From Tubiluchus corallicola (Eukaryota > Priapulida > Priapulimorpha > Priapulimorphida > Tubiluchidae), in NCBI GenBank assembly GCA_030141605.1, contig JAQGDQ010000412.1, positions 102,501-166,500 on the forward strand: DNA of 64,000 nt, read 5' to 3'. Positions 53,161 through 63,690 of the stretch are shown here, in pieces. The position numbers and the translations under genes were made by a program. Below the pieces are notes generated by a model that had not been told where the DNA came from, did no database searches, and saw nothing but the letters and a program-made list of their open reading frames with translations. Within the stretch, counting starts at the first letter, position 1. The number at the start of each line of letters is the position of its first letter.

Positions 53161-53269
53161 GCCTACGTTGAAAACACCGGTTCTCGTCTGATCACCGAAG
53201 TTAAGCAACGTAGTGCCTGGTTAGTACTTGGATGGGTGACGGCCTAGGAATACCAGGTGCTGTAGGCCT
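53161..53269 (+). rRNA. 5S rRNA-like sequence with 11-nt internal deletion
   Basis: 109 bp from GCCTAC to GTAGGCCT. It keeps GAAAACACCGGTTCTCGTC, TTAAGCAACGTAGTGCCTGG, TTAGTACTTGGATGGGTGAC and the pairing 3' end, covering the internal control region (A box, intermediate element, C box). Compared with a normal invertebrate 5S of about 120 nt, about 11 nt are missing just after the first 6-7 bases, destroying helix II, so it is not a normal ribosomal 5S. No T-run terminator follows it directly. Confidence 0.8.
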
Positions 53270-53786
53270 GCTCTCGACACTAGGCGGAGGAGCTGCACAA
53301 GCACAGGCTAGAGGGTAGAAGAGGTCAAGTGACCCAACGGCCATGTGTAGAGGCAGTTAAACTTTCAAAATCAGGATTGGAGCCCCGAAGGCGAACCAGT
53401 GTAGCATGTTCACTGACTTCGACAGCTCCTGCCAAACTGGTGCCAAATGTATCGCTCCGCTTTCCTTTGGACTACACAGGATCTCCATACACCTTGCCAA
53501 GGCGTGCATCCTGGAGACGTTCAAGGATCGGACAGCTCTGCCACAGTCGACGCTGCAGCTCCATCAATGTGATCAATAACTGACTCTCTTGGCGCACACT
53601 CCATTGCCTACCGAGACAAAAGGATGCCAACCAACATGATACTAAGAGTGTTATCCAACCACGGACTGGCTTTACCAATAGGCATTATAGGCAGACTAGG
53701 CAGTTAACTTACTTTACGAGCTTAATAGCACAACACTTCAACCAAATAAACAGAACTATATTTGGATGCAAATTGCAGACTTTTTT
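53161..53786 (+). mobile_element. Candidate 5S-headed Pol III retroelement (SINE3-like)
   Basis: The 5S-like head is followed by about 430 bp that is visibly GC-richer than the surroundings. There is no run of four T between 53161 and 53780; the first is TTTTTT at 53781-53786. That suits a Pol III transcript initiated by the 5S promoter. The sister segment at about 62055 lacks the whole stretch. Element class is inference; no second copy occurs in the window. Confidence 0.45.
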
Positions 53787-54199
53787 ACAATTCAGGGGTA
53801 AATGACAAATTGTGATTGTATTTCAAGCTAAACACTTGTTAGTGTACTGCATGTTTGTAGTTTATAATGTCAAGTATGTAACTCAGAGAACAAAACCTAT
53901 TAAACTGACAGGTTAAATTATATTTTAATTAACATAACATCAGATTACGATGAGATGTTCCACTGGTGTACATGACAGACGACTGCTGACGGTGAAGCGG
54001 TCACGTGACTATTGTTTTCAGAATATGGCATCCAAGTGCCATCTCTATTTAACATTGTTAACAAATAGAACAGTTAAAATTTGCATAAACATGCAAATGC
54101 ATATCTATCTTAAGAGTGTACTTTTTATCATCTTACGCCACTGTATAAAAAATTAACACAATAAACGAGACAGCTTCATTATCATAAACATTACAGACG

Positions 54200-55060
54200 C
54201 TTCGACTGAAATATCCAGCAAGTTGTCGTAGTCCAATGCCGTAATTAAATTGTCATAGTCCAATGCCGTAATCAACTTGCCGTAGTCCAATGCCGTAATC
54301 AAGCTGAGTAGTCCAATGCTGTAATTAAGTTGCCGTAGTCCAATGCCGTAATCAAGTTGTCATAGTCCAACGCTGTAATTAAGTTGCCATAGTCAAATGC
54401 CGTAATTAAGTTGTCATAGTCCAACGCTGTAATAAAGTTGCCATAGCCAAATGCAGTAGTTCAGTTGTCATAGTCCAATGCTGTAATTAAGTTGCCATAG
54501 TCAAATGCCGTAATTAAGTTGCCATAGTCAAATGCCGTAATTAAGTTGTCACAGTCCAATGCTGTAATTAAGTTGCCATAGTCAAATGTCGTAATTAAGT
54601 TGTCACAGTCCAATGCTGTAATTAAGTTGCCATAGTCAAATGCCGTAATTAAGTTGTCACAGTCCAATGCTGTAATTAAGTTGCCATAGTCAAATGCCGT
54701 AATTAAGTTGTCACAGTCCAATGCTGTAATTAAGTTGCCATAGTCAAATGCCGTAATTAAGTTGTCACAGTCCAATGCTGTAATTAAGTTGCCATAGTCA
54801 AATGCCGTAATTAAGTTGTCACAGTCCAATGCTGTAATTAAGTTGCCATAGTCAAATGCCGTAATTAAGTTGTCACAGTCCAATGCCACAATCAAGTTGC
54901 CGTAATCCAATTACGTAATCAAGTTGTCTTATGCCGTAGTTGAGTTGCCGTAGTTCAATGCCATTGTCCAGTGCTGTAGTCAATGCCATAGTTCGGTTGC
55001 CGTAGTTCAATGCCGTTGTCCAGTGCTGTAGTCTAATGCCGTAATCCAATGTCAAGTCGC
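54200..55060. repeat. 54-bp minisatellite built from two 27-bp half-units
   Basis: Alternating TTAAGTTGCCATAGTCAAAT and TTAAGTTGTCACAGTCCAAT half-units, homogeneous at 54530-54880 and degenerate outside. A short degenerate version survives at 62062-62095 next to the complete channel gene, so the array grew in this copy. Confidence 0.95.
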
Positions 55061-55119
55061 AAGTGTCCAATGTCCAAGTAAATGAAATGCAAAATGAGAA
55101 CTTGTTGATAATACAATGG

Positions 55120-55370
55120 AAAATTTCAATCTGAAAAATAGATCTATATAATATCATAGCACTTGTTTTGTGTAGAATGCCTTGTGGTAGTGCTGGTGGT
55201 GGTGCTGGTAGTGGTGCTGGTGTTGATGCTGGTGGTTGTGGTTGTGGTAGCAGTGGCAGTGGCATGGCTGTGTGTCACAGTGGCGGTGAGGGTGGTTGTG
55301 GTGCTGGTGTTAATTGGGGTGGTGATGATGGTCGTATTAGTGGTAATAAATTCTATATTTGCTTTAAAAC
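55120..55370 (+). repeat. Downstream block shared with 62096-62235 (TGGTGG-rich)
   Basis: AATTTCAATCTGAAAAATAG then a GTGGTGCTGGT-rich stretch and AATAAATTCTAT match the region after the complete channel gene. Gly/Val-rich open frames here are low complexity. Confidence 0.85.
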
Positions 55371-56246
55371 ATGAACTGTTGGTGTGTCTGCGAGGCATTT
55401 ATGACAAATCTTCAATGTTTCAGCCGAATATCACGTAAACTACTGATCTTTATTTCTGCAGTATTAAAAACTAAAATAGAAAAGTAAAATCAACTGATAT
55501 TGGCTAATTTCATGAAAAGTTACATAGTTTAGTTAGACTAATTAACAGTTAATTAATCGATCAAAAATATCAATGAATAAATCAAAGTAAATAAAAATAA
55601 ACTTACATCGTTGTGGCATATATCTAATGATAAATTTCCCTGGCTTGCACAAGACAGAACAGCATAATGACAACATAACTGGGTCAAAGCCCACACTTTA
55701 AAATTTCCAGCTAGATGGAGCCACCTTGGCTACAAAATTAAATTGTCAGGTTCACACTGGCCTTAGTTGCTTTTTTAAATAATGCCTTTGAAAACAATGA
55801 TTAAATTAACGTGTGAGTTAACTTTTACTTCTGTGAGTATATATATACAGAGGCTTCCTCCAGTGACGTAATTTTTCTTGAAAAAAACTAGCGCACTGTC
55901 AATCTTCACCGAAAGTATAATTTTTTACTTTAAAGTATATGTATATATTGATTATATTGTTAAACATTATAACCTGGGATTACCATTTATTTTAGTAACT
56001 GCATAAGCCTGTAAATTTCGATATACATACAGCTGATCTGGAAAGAGACAGTAATGTATTTGGGGTTGTGATATTTTGACAAGTGATAGTTTTCTACAGA
56101 TGTTTCAAGGGTAAAAATGAAATTTAATGGTTCCGTGAATAATGTTCCCTCATGTATGGTCTATAATCGTAATGTCATAGTAGCTAAGACTCTGATCAAT
56201 ACATATTGTCTACCAATTTTGTTATACGGCTGCGAAATTGTGGGTA
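55371..56246 (+). repeat. Duplicated channel-downstream DNA with LINE fragment, copy 1
   Basis: 55715-55838 matches 62230-62348 and 55850-56246 matches 63093-63512. Near 56175-56240 a reverse transcriptase piece, VIVAKTLINTYCLPILLYGC, is readable, so the duplicated DNA included an old LINE. Confidence 0.75.
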
Positions 56247-56378
56247 TGGCGCCTGATATTATTGCTTACAAATATTTTTTACGATTTATTTAATTAACGG
56301 CAGAACATGTCAATTGAATTTTGAATTTTTATGTTCATGATAGAAAATTATTTATACAGCTAGTTCGTCCAAGAATTA
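56247..56378 (+). repeat. 140-bp repeat beside ATC microsatellite, copy 2
   Basis: Matches 51610-51750. It begins exactly where similarity to the 63.5-kb block ends. Confidence 0.85.
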
Positions 56379-56618
56379 TTATTATTTTTATTATTTTTAT
56401 TATTATTATTATTATCATCATCGTCGTCGTCGTCGTCGTCGTCGTAGTCGTCATCATCATCATCATCATCATCGTTGTCGTAATCGTCTTCATCATTATC
56501 ATCATCATCATCATCATCACCATCATCATCAGCATCATCATCATCGCCATCAATCATCATCATCAATTATTGTCATCGATCATCGATCATCAATCATCAT
56601 CATCAATCATCATCATCG

Positions 56619-56673
<55 letters not shown>

Positions 56674-56748
56674 GATCACCATCACCATCACCATCACCAT
56701 CATGATCATGATCATGATCATCGTCATCATCAATCACGATTATCAATT
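56379..56748. repeat. (ATT/ATC/GTC)n microsatellite
   Basis: Interrupted trinucleotide tract, counterpart of 51751-52156. Confidence 0.97.
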
Positions 56749-57524
56749 AAAAAAGGAATATTAGAATAGAACTGCAATATAGAACTCCAAACATCGAGCG
56801 GCAATAAATGCTATAAATCATGCGATGTAAAATATTGCACAGCAACAGCACAATTGTCAGAGCATGATCTTTAATCATACGCTGTTAACACAGCAAAACA
56901 CGACAGTTCCTTTCATAAGGTGTTTACTGCAGTCTTTATTTTCTAAAGAAGAAAAAACAAAAGAATACATAAAATTTTCAGTAATTCAGTAATGCTATTT
57001 GAACAAAACTACAGAAATTTGAACAAAAAATTACACAGAAAATTGCTTTCTAATTAATAAACTTAGATTTACAAAAATCAATTACTTCGTTCAGCTAGAG
57101 AGCACACATTGCTTATGGTTGAAACATGACATTAAATTTCTCACATAAAATTGCATTATCCACATTACAAGTTAGTCACTACAATAACCCGTCAAGCCTG
57201 CCAGCAATTGCCCACTTGTCCCCTTTAGTTTTTGGCTCCCTCATGCGGGAAAAATAAAAAACAAATTATATGGGTAATTTGCCCAAGACATACATAATGC
57301 AATTATCGTTACTTTTTGTTACATTTCTGCGTAGCTATCACAGCTACAGTTACTAAGGAAAGATTCTCCCAGGAAGGATAACTCAGCGACATTGCCAGAG
57401 ACCTTTTATTCCGTGTCGATGTATCTAAACTCACGTGTTGGTAACGCATAATTATTAACACTGTTACTAAGGAAAGATTCTAGGAAAGATTCTAGGAGAG
57501 CTTCAGTGAGAAAGCCATAGAATT
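56749..57524. other. No recognised feature
   Basis: AT-rich sequence between the microsatellite and the duplicated promoter. A partial local duplication of GTTACTAAGGAAAGATTCT occurs near 57350 and 57465. Confidence 0.5.
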
Positions 57525-57820
57525 TTCATTTCATGGTGACACATCAAAACTGGTCAAACATATAAATGAGTGCAAGCTGGAAACAATCAAGTGTTTGCTG
57601 TGACGTTTACTAAATGACGTAAAGGTACTGAAGACTGAAATGCGACTGCGAGAGCAGATCGGACATTATGCGGAAAATGCATCACTTCATGGCGTGGGAA
57701 GCATTGCCAGATCGCAACACTTGGCGAAAAAGATCTTTTGGGTTATCCTTTTTCTTGCCGTTTTAACTGGAGCTGTTATACAAATAATTGACAGGACGAT
57801 AATGTACTTTTCCCGGCCTA
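57525..57820 (+). repeat. Duplicate of the DEG/ENaC promoter, 5'UTR and first 60 codons
   Basis: Matches 60290-60600 nearly base for base and stops abruptly after CCCGGCCTA. It keeps the TATAAAT, the leader and the ATG at 57640. Confidence 0.95.
57561..57567 (+). promoter_or_regulatory. TATA box (duplicated copy)
   Basis: TATAAAT 79 bp upstream of the ATG at 57640, identical in position to the element at 60339. Assignment is by sequence and spacing only. Confidence 0.45.
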
Positions 57821-58420
57821 ATGTTCACGCAAAATTGCTCAACAAGAAACCAAATTATTATACAAAAAAGTCCAAAATATATAATTACTGCAGGTGTGAC
57901 AGAAAAAATAAAAAAGGATCATCCGCGGGTCAAAATTCTCGTCTTAGTTCGGGAGCCCTTTCAAAGGACGGTGTCACTTTTCTTAGAACGTGGAAGATTG
58001 AAAAACCAAACATTTGTAGAATTTATAACTTCTGAAGCCGAACCTCATCCCGTAGATGAAGGAAAGTACGTGACTTATATAGGAAAGTGGTTGAAGGTTT
58101 TTCCTGGAGAGCAACTTCACATTGTATTAGGAGACGAGTTAATCAAAAACCCATTAAGTGAACTGAAAAGAATTGAAACTTTTCTGAACTTAGACCATTT
58201 GATATCTGAAGATGCATTTGTCTACAGAGAAGATAAAGGATTTTATTGTTTCCATGAAAGGACCGAAAAAACGTTTAGTAAAGAAGTCACTTGTTTGGGG
58301 AAGAGTAAAGGAAGAAAGCGTCCGGAAGTGCCGGAAGAACTAGAGAAACGACAAAAACAAATTTTTCAACCGTATAATGTACAGTTGTACAAAATTGTAA
58401 ACCGAACATTTAGCTGGTAA
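57640..58420 (+). pseudogene. DEG/ENaC N-terminus joined to heparan-sulfate 3-O-sulfotransferase C-terminal half
   Basis: 57640-57820 encodes the channel N-terminus (SLHGVGSI gating motif and TM1). From 57821, in a different frame, 199 open codons encode the C-terminal part of an HS 3-O-sulfotransferase: KSPKYIIT, then the 3'-phosphosulfate-binding motif VREPFQRTVS, then YIGKWLKVFP, DKGFYCFHE, CLGKSKGRKRPEVP and a final NRTFSW. The family's 5'-PAPS-binding loop and catalytic Glu region are missing. The two parts are out of frame, but an ATG at 57821 heads the sulfotransferase frame exactly at the junction. A cryptic acceptor (aacaag/aaacc) is conceivable. Enzyme activity is not expected without the P-loop. 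Confidence 0.8.
57821..58420 (+). CDS. HS 3-O-sulfotransferase-like fragment (open frame)
   Basis: The length matches about two thirds of the usual sulfotransferase domain. No stop codon interrupts it, and conserved features of the C-terminal half (R-x-P-x3-R-x2-S, the Cys pair around CFHE...TCLG, GRKRPEV) are intact. It could be a real exon of a gene whose 5' exons lie elsewhere, or a captured fragment. No intron is seen within it. Confidence 0.65.
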   Translation: MFTQNCSTRNQIIIQKSPKYIITAGVTEKIKKDHPRVKILVLVREPFQRTVSLFLERGRLKNQTFVEFITSEAEPHPVDEGKYVTYIGKWLKVFPGEQLHIVLGDELIKNPLSELKRIETFLNLDHLISEDAFVYREDKGFYCFHERTEKTFSKEVTCLGKSKGRKRPEVPEELEKRQKQIFQPYNVQLYKIVNRTFSW

Positions 58421-58620
58421 TCTACGCAGCTTCGAGGAAAGTTGGTTGGCAAGTAATCCTATTTTCTAGACCCGTAGTTCTTGACATTGTGTCAACTACA
58501 GAGTTAGAGAGAATTTTAAAACTCAATCGTTTTAAAACGTTAACCATCACTCTGCTTGCTGCAACATCGTGCTTTTTGTGCTCCAAAATTAAAACTAAAA
58601 TTCTAAAAATAGAATCAAAA

Positions 58621-58626
58621 CAGGCA

Positions 58627-58657
<31 letters not shown>

Positions 58658-58680
58658 GCACACACACACACACACACACA
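58621..58680. repeat. (ACGC)n/(CA)n microsatellite
   Basis: GCACGCACGC units followed by CACACA, downstream of the sulfotransferase fragment. Confidence 0.95.
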
Positions 58681-60289
58681 TCTAAAGTTTTGTCAAAAAG
58701 GATGTTCGCACAATGTGATTATTTTTTTAATTTACTTTAATTATTGGCAGTTGTATGTGAGCATAAAAACTTTGTTGAGAACAGAAACGAACGATATGAC
58801 TAAATCACAATAGTGACATAGTCACATAGTGACATTAAATCACAGAAAAAGACTAGAATCATTAACTCACACTCTAGACGTGTGTCACTAACGAAGCACG
58901 TTCAGACTAGGGAGTTTCCTATGGCGAGTTTTCTCTCTAATAGCAAATTCGCATTGTTTAAGGAATGGCTCATTAAAGGACAAGAAAAGGCCTAGTTAAA
59001 CTCAGAAAATTTTCCCCAAAGAATTATAACGGTTAGAGGCAATCTTAAGCGTTTATCATACTCACGTTAAAAGAATTTCCTGTTTGTTTTCATTTTAAAA
59101 CTCCCGCGAGACTGTCACGGCGGCGCCATATTAGATGGCGTCACAGAACCACAACACAAATCTTTATAGTACACGTGCTCAGAACTCACTGCGACTCTGT
59201 TCGAGTGATGTCATGCCACGTGACCCGTCACATGCTGGCTTTTCAATTTGCGGACTAAATGAAACGTGCGGTTGAAATATGAGAGATTACAAAAATGGGA
59301 GTTAATGCGAAAACGTGAGTACTTCACTCGCTTAAGATTATACTTAGGTGATAGAATTTTTTATTGCGAATTTTCTGAGGCTTACTTTGGTTAGGTATTT
59401 TTTTTAACCACAGAACAACTGCTAAAATGGAATATTATATAAAAAGTATTTCTTGATCTATTGTGATGATGGCTTTTGCAAAAGGGCAATGTTACATTTT
59501 ACACAACTGCAATCTTAAGATGATTCATCTGTACAATATTTAATATAATTTATATTGATTAGTAATTAGCATTTATAAGTAATGTCTGTGTACAACAGGT
59601 CAAATAATATAACTTTAATTGATTAGGAGATCTAGCAACCGTGCATCATTATGATATCCTTTACTTCATTATCACAAAAGGCCTGTATTGTCCATTCACC
59701 AAGTGTCCAAAAGTTATGCTTGTATTATCATTTAAAATAGACAATAAAATAGACAACAGCTGCCCGTGCTAGGCCTTCTCTTATGCGGAAACCTTCCCTG
59801 CTTTTGTGATGTTCACATTTTTAAGTCCTAATTTTTATTTCATTTGCAGTTGCAGTTTCCTGTTTTACTTGATTAGTTGCAAATGGCTTCTTTGCTTATA
59901 TGACAGACTTTTATAACTAATTTAAATATCTATGGGCCACTATGGCCTTGATTTCTTTCATTTAAATCTGTGTCTACTTTTCTAACTTGTCTCACACTGA
60001 TTGCACATTGTCTTATTTACGTTGCAAATTCTTTAGCAACGATTTTTTTCATCTGATTTAATTGTTGCATTGCCACGTTTGACTTGTGTTATTTGCGTAG
60101 CCATTTTTCTTGATTGTTGATAACAGCATTGTTTGCATTTAGAACTTACAAGGTTCTGCTGAAAATCGTATGAACAATGAACAAACTTATCATTGTTCAA
60201 ATGTGTAAGAGTACAACAAAAATTATGATCCTTTCCGTGGCCTTTGTGGTAATAAGGTTCTTTCTGTTAAACTAAAATTCCATAATTAT
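58681..60289. other. No recognised gene
   Basis: AT-rich spacer. 58970-59160 shares a TTAAAGGACAAGAAAAGG head and a CGGCGGCGCCAT motif with 49930-50080. No coding segment could be supported. Confidence 0.5.
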
Positions 60290-60338
60290 GAGCCATAGAA
60301 TTTTCATTTCATGGTGACACATCAAAACTGGTCAAACA

Positions 60339-60345
60339 TATAAAT
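60339..60345 (+). promoter_or_regulatory. TATA box of the DEG/ENaC gene
   Basis: TATAAAT 79 bp upstream of the ATG, implying transcription start near 60370. It is conserved in the duplicate at 57561 along with about 130 bp upstream of the ATG. Confidence 0.5.
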
Positions 60346-60417
60346 GAGTGCAAGCTGGAAACAATCAAGTGTTTGCTGTGACGTTTACTAAATGATGTAA
60401 AGGTACTGAAGACTGAA

Positions 60418-61953
60418 ATGCGACTGCGAGAGCAGATTGGTAATTGGGCGGAAAATGCATCACTGCATGGCGTGGGAAACATTTCCAGATCGCAACATTT
60501 GGCCAAAAAGATCTTTTGGGTTATCCTTTTTCTTGCCGTTTTAACTGGAGCTGTTATACAAGTAACTGACAGGACGATTTTATACTTTTCCCGGCCTATA
60601 AAGTCTGTGACCAAAGTGCAATACAAGGGAGATTTCGAGTTTCCGACACTGACCATCTGCATGGGATATCCATTGCAACTACGAGGCGTTTTATCACTGC
60701 TGACAAGTAAGTCTGACGATGCCAAGCAATTTGAATCTATGCTGAGCAAAGGAGGAGGAGTGCATGAAGCTTTAGTATCGGCATCTGATCACAACTTTCC
60801 TGTGTTTTATAACACTTCGAACTTTTTTTGCAATATGCACCTTGTAGAGTACAATAATAAACCTTGTGCCTTTTACGTGTCAAGCGTAAGTCCATCTAGT
60901 AACACGCGAGCAGGACTTTGCATTGATGTAGAGCTTGAGTTGCCAGGAAAAGCAAACGAGAGAGAATGGTACGTGTATTCATTGAACAAGGAGACAACAG
61001 TTGGATTACGCATAAAAATGAAAACAAGTATTCTTGATAGTTTGTCGTTAAACTGGAATGGCAATGTACACGCATCAATACATCAAAAAAACTGCAAAGC
61101 CCAACAGTTTTGGCCAATAAAAGCAAATTCGTTAACCCGATTTGAAGCTCAGAACTACTCGTTAAGTCGCATTTCACGGGACGAGAGTTACTGTGACGAC
61201 GGAACTGCATATAACCGTTTATTGTGCATGGAGGACTGTTATTGCGAAGTAGTCATTGACATATGCAACTGCATTGACTCGTCAAGATGCATTAGATCGC
61301 GAAAGTCAATTGATCACGAAAACTGTAGAATGGATTACAACTGCTTTGCAGAAAACAGACTTGACATATTAGAAAAATGTGACCGGGGCTGCCCACCAAG
61401 TTGCCACCAGATCATTTTCAGCATAACAAGCACCTCTGTAGAAGATGGTTTGACGTTTGCCCCACAAAAACTGTGGAAAGCAACACTGGCAGGATACATC
61501 GCAGAGGAGGTCGTTTCCAAACGCAGATCAGGATCAGAAGTAATTTCGGCACTTGAACAGCTGATAGATTGCAACTGGTGGGCAACCATATATGACGTGT
61601 GGAACGAGCGTTCAGACGGAAATGGAACACCGACAATTGACGATCTGGTGGGTGGATTGCCACTGGATGATTCCATATTAAATCACACAGCATACAAAGA
61701 TTTTCTGCACCTTTTAGATTTATCAGCCTGGACAGATATAGAAGTTTTCCTAAAGGACATTTCTTATAATGAAGTCACAGAAGTTTATGCTTATGAGTTT
61801 ATAGACCTCGCTGCTGACGTTGGAGGACTTTTGGGTCTCTACCTTGGTTTGTCTGTATTATCAATTGCTGAAGTGCTGGAATTGCTGGGAGGTTTATGTG
61901 CAACTGTTTGCAGTAAATTTTCAAAGAAAAATGAAGTTGTTCCAATGAAGTAA
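60418..61953 (+). CDS. DEG/ENaC-family sodium channel subunit, intronless
   Basis: 511 codons in one exon. An N-terminal His-Gly gating motif (LHG, residues 16-18) precedes TM1 (about 32-58). A post-TM1 FPTLTIC (75-81) starts the ectodomain, which has the Cys-rich pattern YCDDGTAYNRLLCMEDCYCE...CNC...CPPSC and many N-x-S/T sites. TM2 has GGLLGLYLGLSVLSIAE (469-485) with the G-L-S selectivity filter at 477-479. These are the hallmark elements of amiloride-sensitive/acid-sensing/degenerin channels; ligand and subtype cannot be read. The length is typical. The absence of introns suggests a retrocopy origin or a natively intronless gene; the TATA box and leader look like a working promoter. The start is supported by its conservation in the 57.6-kb duplicate. 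Confidence 0.93.
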   Translation: MRLREQIGNWAENASLHGVGNISRSQHLAKKIFWVILFLAVLTGAVIQVTDRTILYFSRPIKSVTKVQYKGDFEFPTLTICMGYPLQLRGVLSLLTSKSDDAKQFESMLSKGGGVHEALVSASDHNFPVFYNTSNFFCNMHLVEYNNKPCAFYVSSVSPSSNTRAGLCIDVELELPGKANEREWYVYSLNKETTVGLRIKMKTSILDSLSLNWNGNVHASIHQKNCKAQQFWPIKANSLTRFEAQNYSLSRISRDESYCDDGTAYNRLLCMEDCYCEVVIDICNCIDSSRCIRSRKSIDHENCRMDYNCFAENRLDILEKCDRGCPPSCHQIIFSITSTSVEDGLTFAPQKLWKATLAGYIAEEVVSKRRSGSEVISALEQLIDCNWWATIYDVWNERSDGNGTPTIDDLVGGLPLDDSILNHTAYKDFLHLLDLSAWTDIEVFLKDISYNEVTEVYAYEFIDLAADVGGLLGLYLGLSVLSIAEVLELLGGLCATVCSKFSKKNEVVPMK

Positions 61954-62348
61954 TATTTAATAACCAAAAAGAGTGTTCTGCTACTGCACCACATCAAGTG
62001 CAGCTTTTTTCTTTTTTTCAATAGAGATATAGATTGTAAGAGTAACAGCATGTAACAGCAGTGCTGTAGTCTAATGCCGTAGTCCAATGCCGTAAATTTC
62101 AATCTGAAAAATAGATCTATATAATATCATAGCACTGTGTGTTGTGTAGAAGGCCTTGTGGTAGTGCTGGTGGTGGTGCTGGTATTAATTGTGGAGGTGA
62201 TGGTGGTCAAATTAGTGGTAATAAATTCTATAGATGGAGCCACCTTGGCTACAAAATTAATTTTTTTAAAGCCAGGTTCACACTGGCTTTAATTGTTTTT
62301 TTAAAAAATGCCTTTGAAAACAATGATTAAATTAACGTGTGAGTTAAC
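61954..62348 (+). repeat. 3' flank of the channel gene, shared with 53005-53110 and 55022-55838
   Basis: The 3'UTR (GAGTGTTCTGCTACTGCACC) is duplicated at 53025. The degenerate 27-bp units and TGGTGG block follow. AATAAA at 62220-62225 is a possible polyadenylation signal. Confidence 0.75.
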
Positions 62349-62744
62349 ATATAGGCATGTAGGCACACACAAAAGACAAATAATTGAGTCACCACGCAAC
62401 TGTGCTACCGTCCATTTACTGTAAGACTATATGCTGCTTAACTGCGGTCTACAACTTAGGGCCTTACAATCTGCACGGGGCCTCAAGAAAATTTCAGAAT
62501 TAGTTTTGTATCTGTTATAATAATTAGATAATTATTAAGTAATATTTTAATCATGAAATAATTTGTATTGTTCACATTGCTATTAAACAATTAAACACAA
62601 GTATATTTCTAAGTTTTCTGGGAAAAACTGGTGCAATTTAAAAAGAATTTTCGTGACTTTTCGTAAGTACATCGTATTTCGTATGAACTAATTCAAACTT
62701 CTGCAGCTTACCTAATGTTCACGCAAAATTATTACAAAATTAGC

Positions 62745-63170
62745 CATCTAATTTTTTTTGTAAAAACTTATAGTTTTGGTGAAGATTGACTGTAAGATAG
62801 TTTTTTCAAGATGAATGACGTCATTGGTGGAAGAATGGGCATGGAAAAGGGGAGCACGCAGGCATGAAGTGATCGGGACTTTAAAGTGATTTTACTAATA
62901 GACGTTTGTTGCAGTTTTATTACTATGTCCTCCTAAAATTTTTGCAAACATAGAAATAAGCCCAACTTTCCGTAAGTAGCCTTTCCTTTAACTCACAATC
63001 ATTCAATTTTGGTTCTGCAAATATTTTGACGGAAAAAGAGTTTGGGGAATTTTCCCGCTCAACTTTCCGCATAATGCAAGTAGCCTATAAATATAGAGGC
63101 TTCCACCAATGACGTCATTTTTGTTGAAACAAAAACTAGCGCACTCTCAATCTTCACCAGAAGTATAATT
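62745..63170. repeat. Inverted-repeat pair of about 80-90 bp
   Basis: 62750-62838 (ending TGAATGACGTCATTGGTGG) is the inverse of 63098-63170 (CCACCAATGACGTCATTTT...CAATCTTCACC). About 260 bp lies between. A single arm recurs at 55857-55925. The shape is MITE- or foldback-like. Confidence 0.7.
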
Positions 63171-63309
63171 TTTTATCTTGAAGTATTTTTTTGAAGTATA
63201 TATATATATATACTGATTATATTATTAAACATTATAACCTGGCCTTACTATTTATTTTAGTAACTACATAAGCCTGTAAATTTCGATATACATACAGCTG
63301 ATCTGGAAA

Positions 63310-63690
63310 GAGACGGTAAAGTATTTGGGTTGTGATATTTTGACAAGTGATAGTTTTCTACGGATGTTTCAAGGGTAAAAAGGAAATTTAATGGTTCCAT
63401 GAATAATGTTCTCTCAAGTATGGGCTATAATCGTAATGTCATAGTAGCCAAGACTCTGATCAATACATATTGTCTACCAATTTTGTTATACGGCTGCAAA
63501 ATTGGGGGTATCAAACAACGAAGTTAATGCCATTAGGTGAAAGTGGAAAACTTATAGAAAATATTCGGTTTTAGACAAAGTGAAAGCGTGAAATTGTTAA
63601 TGTATTTTTGTGGCACAATGCCTGCGAATTATTTAATAGATAGTCGAAAGTGAGAAAAATTGCAAAGTCTTGCACATTGAGAATTCCAAA
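63310..63690 (+). pseudogene. LINE reverse transcriptase fragment, copy 2
   Basis: VIVAKTLINTYCLPILLYGC, then a stop and shift, then ESVKLLMYFCGTMPANYLID. These are recognisable non-LTR reverse-transcriptase C-terminal motifs with stops. Its left part is the sister of 56105-56246. Confidence 0.75.

Noticed and set aside
53161-53269. Functional ribosomal 5S gene
   Set aside because: An 11-nt deletion removes part of helices I-II, and no T-run follows the 3' end.
54461-54910. 149-residue protein of DYGNLITALDCDNLITAF repeats
   Set aside because: A product of the 54-bp minisatellite; no start context, splice sites or conservation at the sister locus.
55163-55438. Val/Gly-rich protein at the TGGTGG block
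   Set aside because: Trinucleotide-biased sequence, duplicated non-coding flank, and the frame is not conserved at 62.1 kb.
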